Origin: Moorella sp. UBA4076
Lineage (GTDB): Bacteria > Bacillota > DSM-521 > Neomoorellales > Neomoorellaceae
Assembly: GCA_002383405.1 (NCBI GenBank)
Contig: DFYS01000175.1
Span: 11,345-16,565 of the forward strand
DNA: 5,221 nucleotides
Direction: 5' to 3'
The position numbers were made by a program, and so were the translations under genes. Position 1 is the first letter of the stretch; each line of letters starts with the position of its first letter. The notes under the pieces are model-generated. The model was not told the origin of the DNA, searched no databases, and saw nothing but the letters and a program-made list of their open reading frames with translations. This document shows, piece after piece, positions 5,075-5,221 of this stretch.

Positions 5075-5221
5075 TTAGGGAGAAATGTGTAAATAGTCTT
5101 TCGAGAAGCAGCGATTGAGCAGGTTTAACGCTCCAATGCGGGCTCTGCCCACAGCCCGATCTTGCCGGCGTGACCATTTCTCCCTTGCTGGATATGGCGG
5201 CCCAAACAACTTGTTTTTTAT
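5075..5221 (-). other. Open minus-strand frame running off the right edge; 3' part unexplained
   Basis: A frame of 48 codons (47 sense codons and a TAA at 5075-5077) enters from the right edge. Its translation is rich in Arg and Lys (for example REKWSRRQDRAVGRARIG), with no motif I recognise. It could be the end of a gene lying mainly outside the window or a chance opening. The same stretch holds a 6-bp hairpin, CGGGCT (5139-5144) with AGCCCG (5153-5158). Nothing else can be supported here. Confidence 0.2.

Overview
The window looks like a piece of a moderately GC-rich Gram-positive chromosome, most likely a thermophilic Clostridia-type organism such as Moorella or a relative. This is an inference from the strong AGGAGG-type ribosome binding sites, the Firmicute-style RNA leader, the TrpP-family protein and the ECF transporter genes. 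No gene in the window fixes the species.

Positions 1-3434 form one functional unit on the plus strand. The left edge holds a run of GAG triplets spaced mostly 5 nt apart (positions 5-55). A perfect 12-bp terminator hairpin with a U tract follows directly (61-92). Together these look like a TRAP-type (tryptophan RNA-binding attenuation protein) attenuator. Downstream come a TrpP-family tryptophan substrate-binding S component (160-714), two ECF ATPases (880-1767 and 1859-2704) and an EcfT transmembrane coupling protein (2679-3434). The four genes supply every part of an energy-coupling-factor importer, so the inferred job is ATP-driven tryptophan uptake that is shut off when tryptophan is plentiful. 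The two ATPases carry complementary deviations (a Gln in place of the switch His in the first, LSKGQ in the second) that would fall in the same composite ATP site. A strong hairpin at 3539-3573 probably ends the operon.

Positions 3694-4493 carry two overlapping minus-strand genes, visibly richer in A+T than the transporter operon. One is a polymerase-beta-like nucleotidyltransferase. The other is a small alpha-helical protein of unknown function. They converge on the transporter operon and look like an acquired accessory pair.

Positions 4494-5221 contain no convincing intact gene. They hold a near-perfect palindrome, three copies of GAAATTACG enclosed by a GGTGTC/GACACC inverted repeat (resembling the flanks of REP-associated IS200-like transposases), a short hairpin, a well-formed ribosome binding site leading to a three-codon frame, and short minus-strand open stretches that may be gene relics. 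This end looks like decayed, mobile-element-associated DNA.
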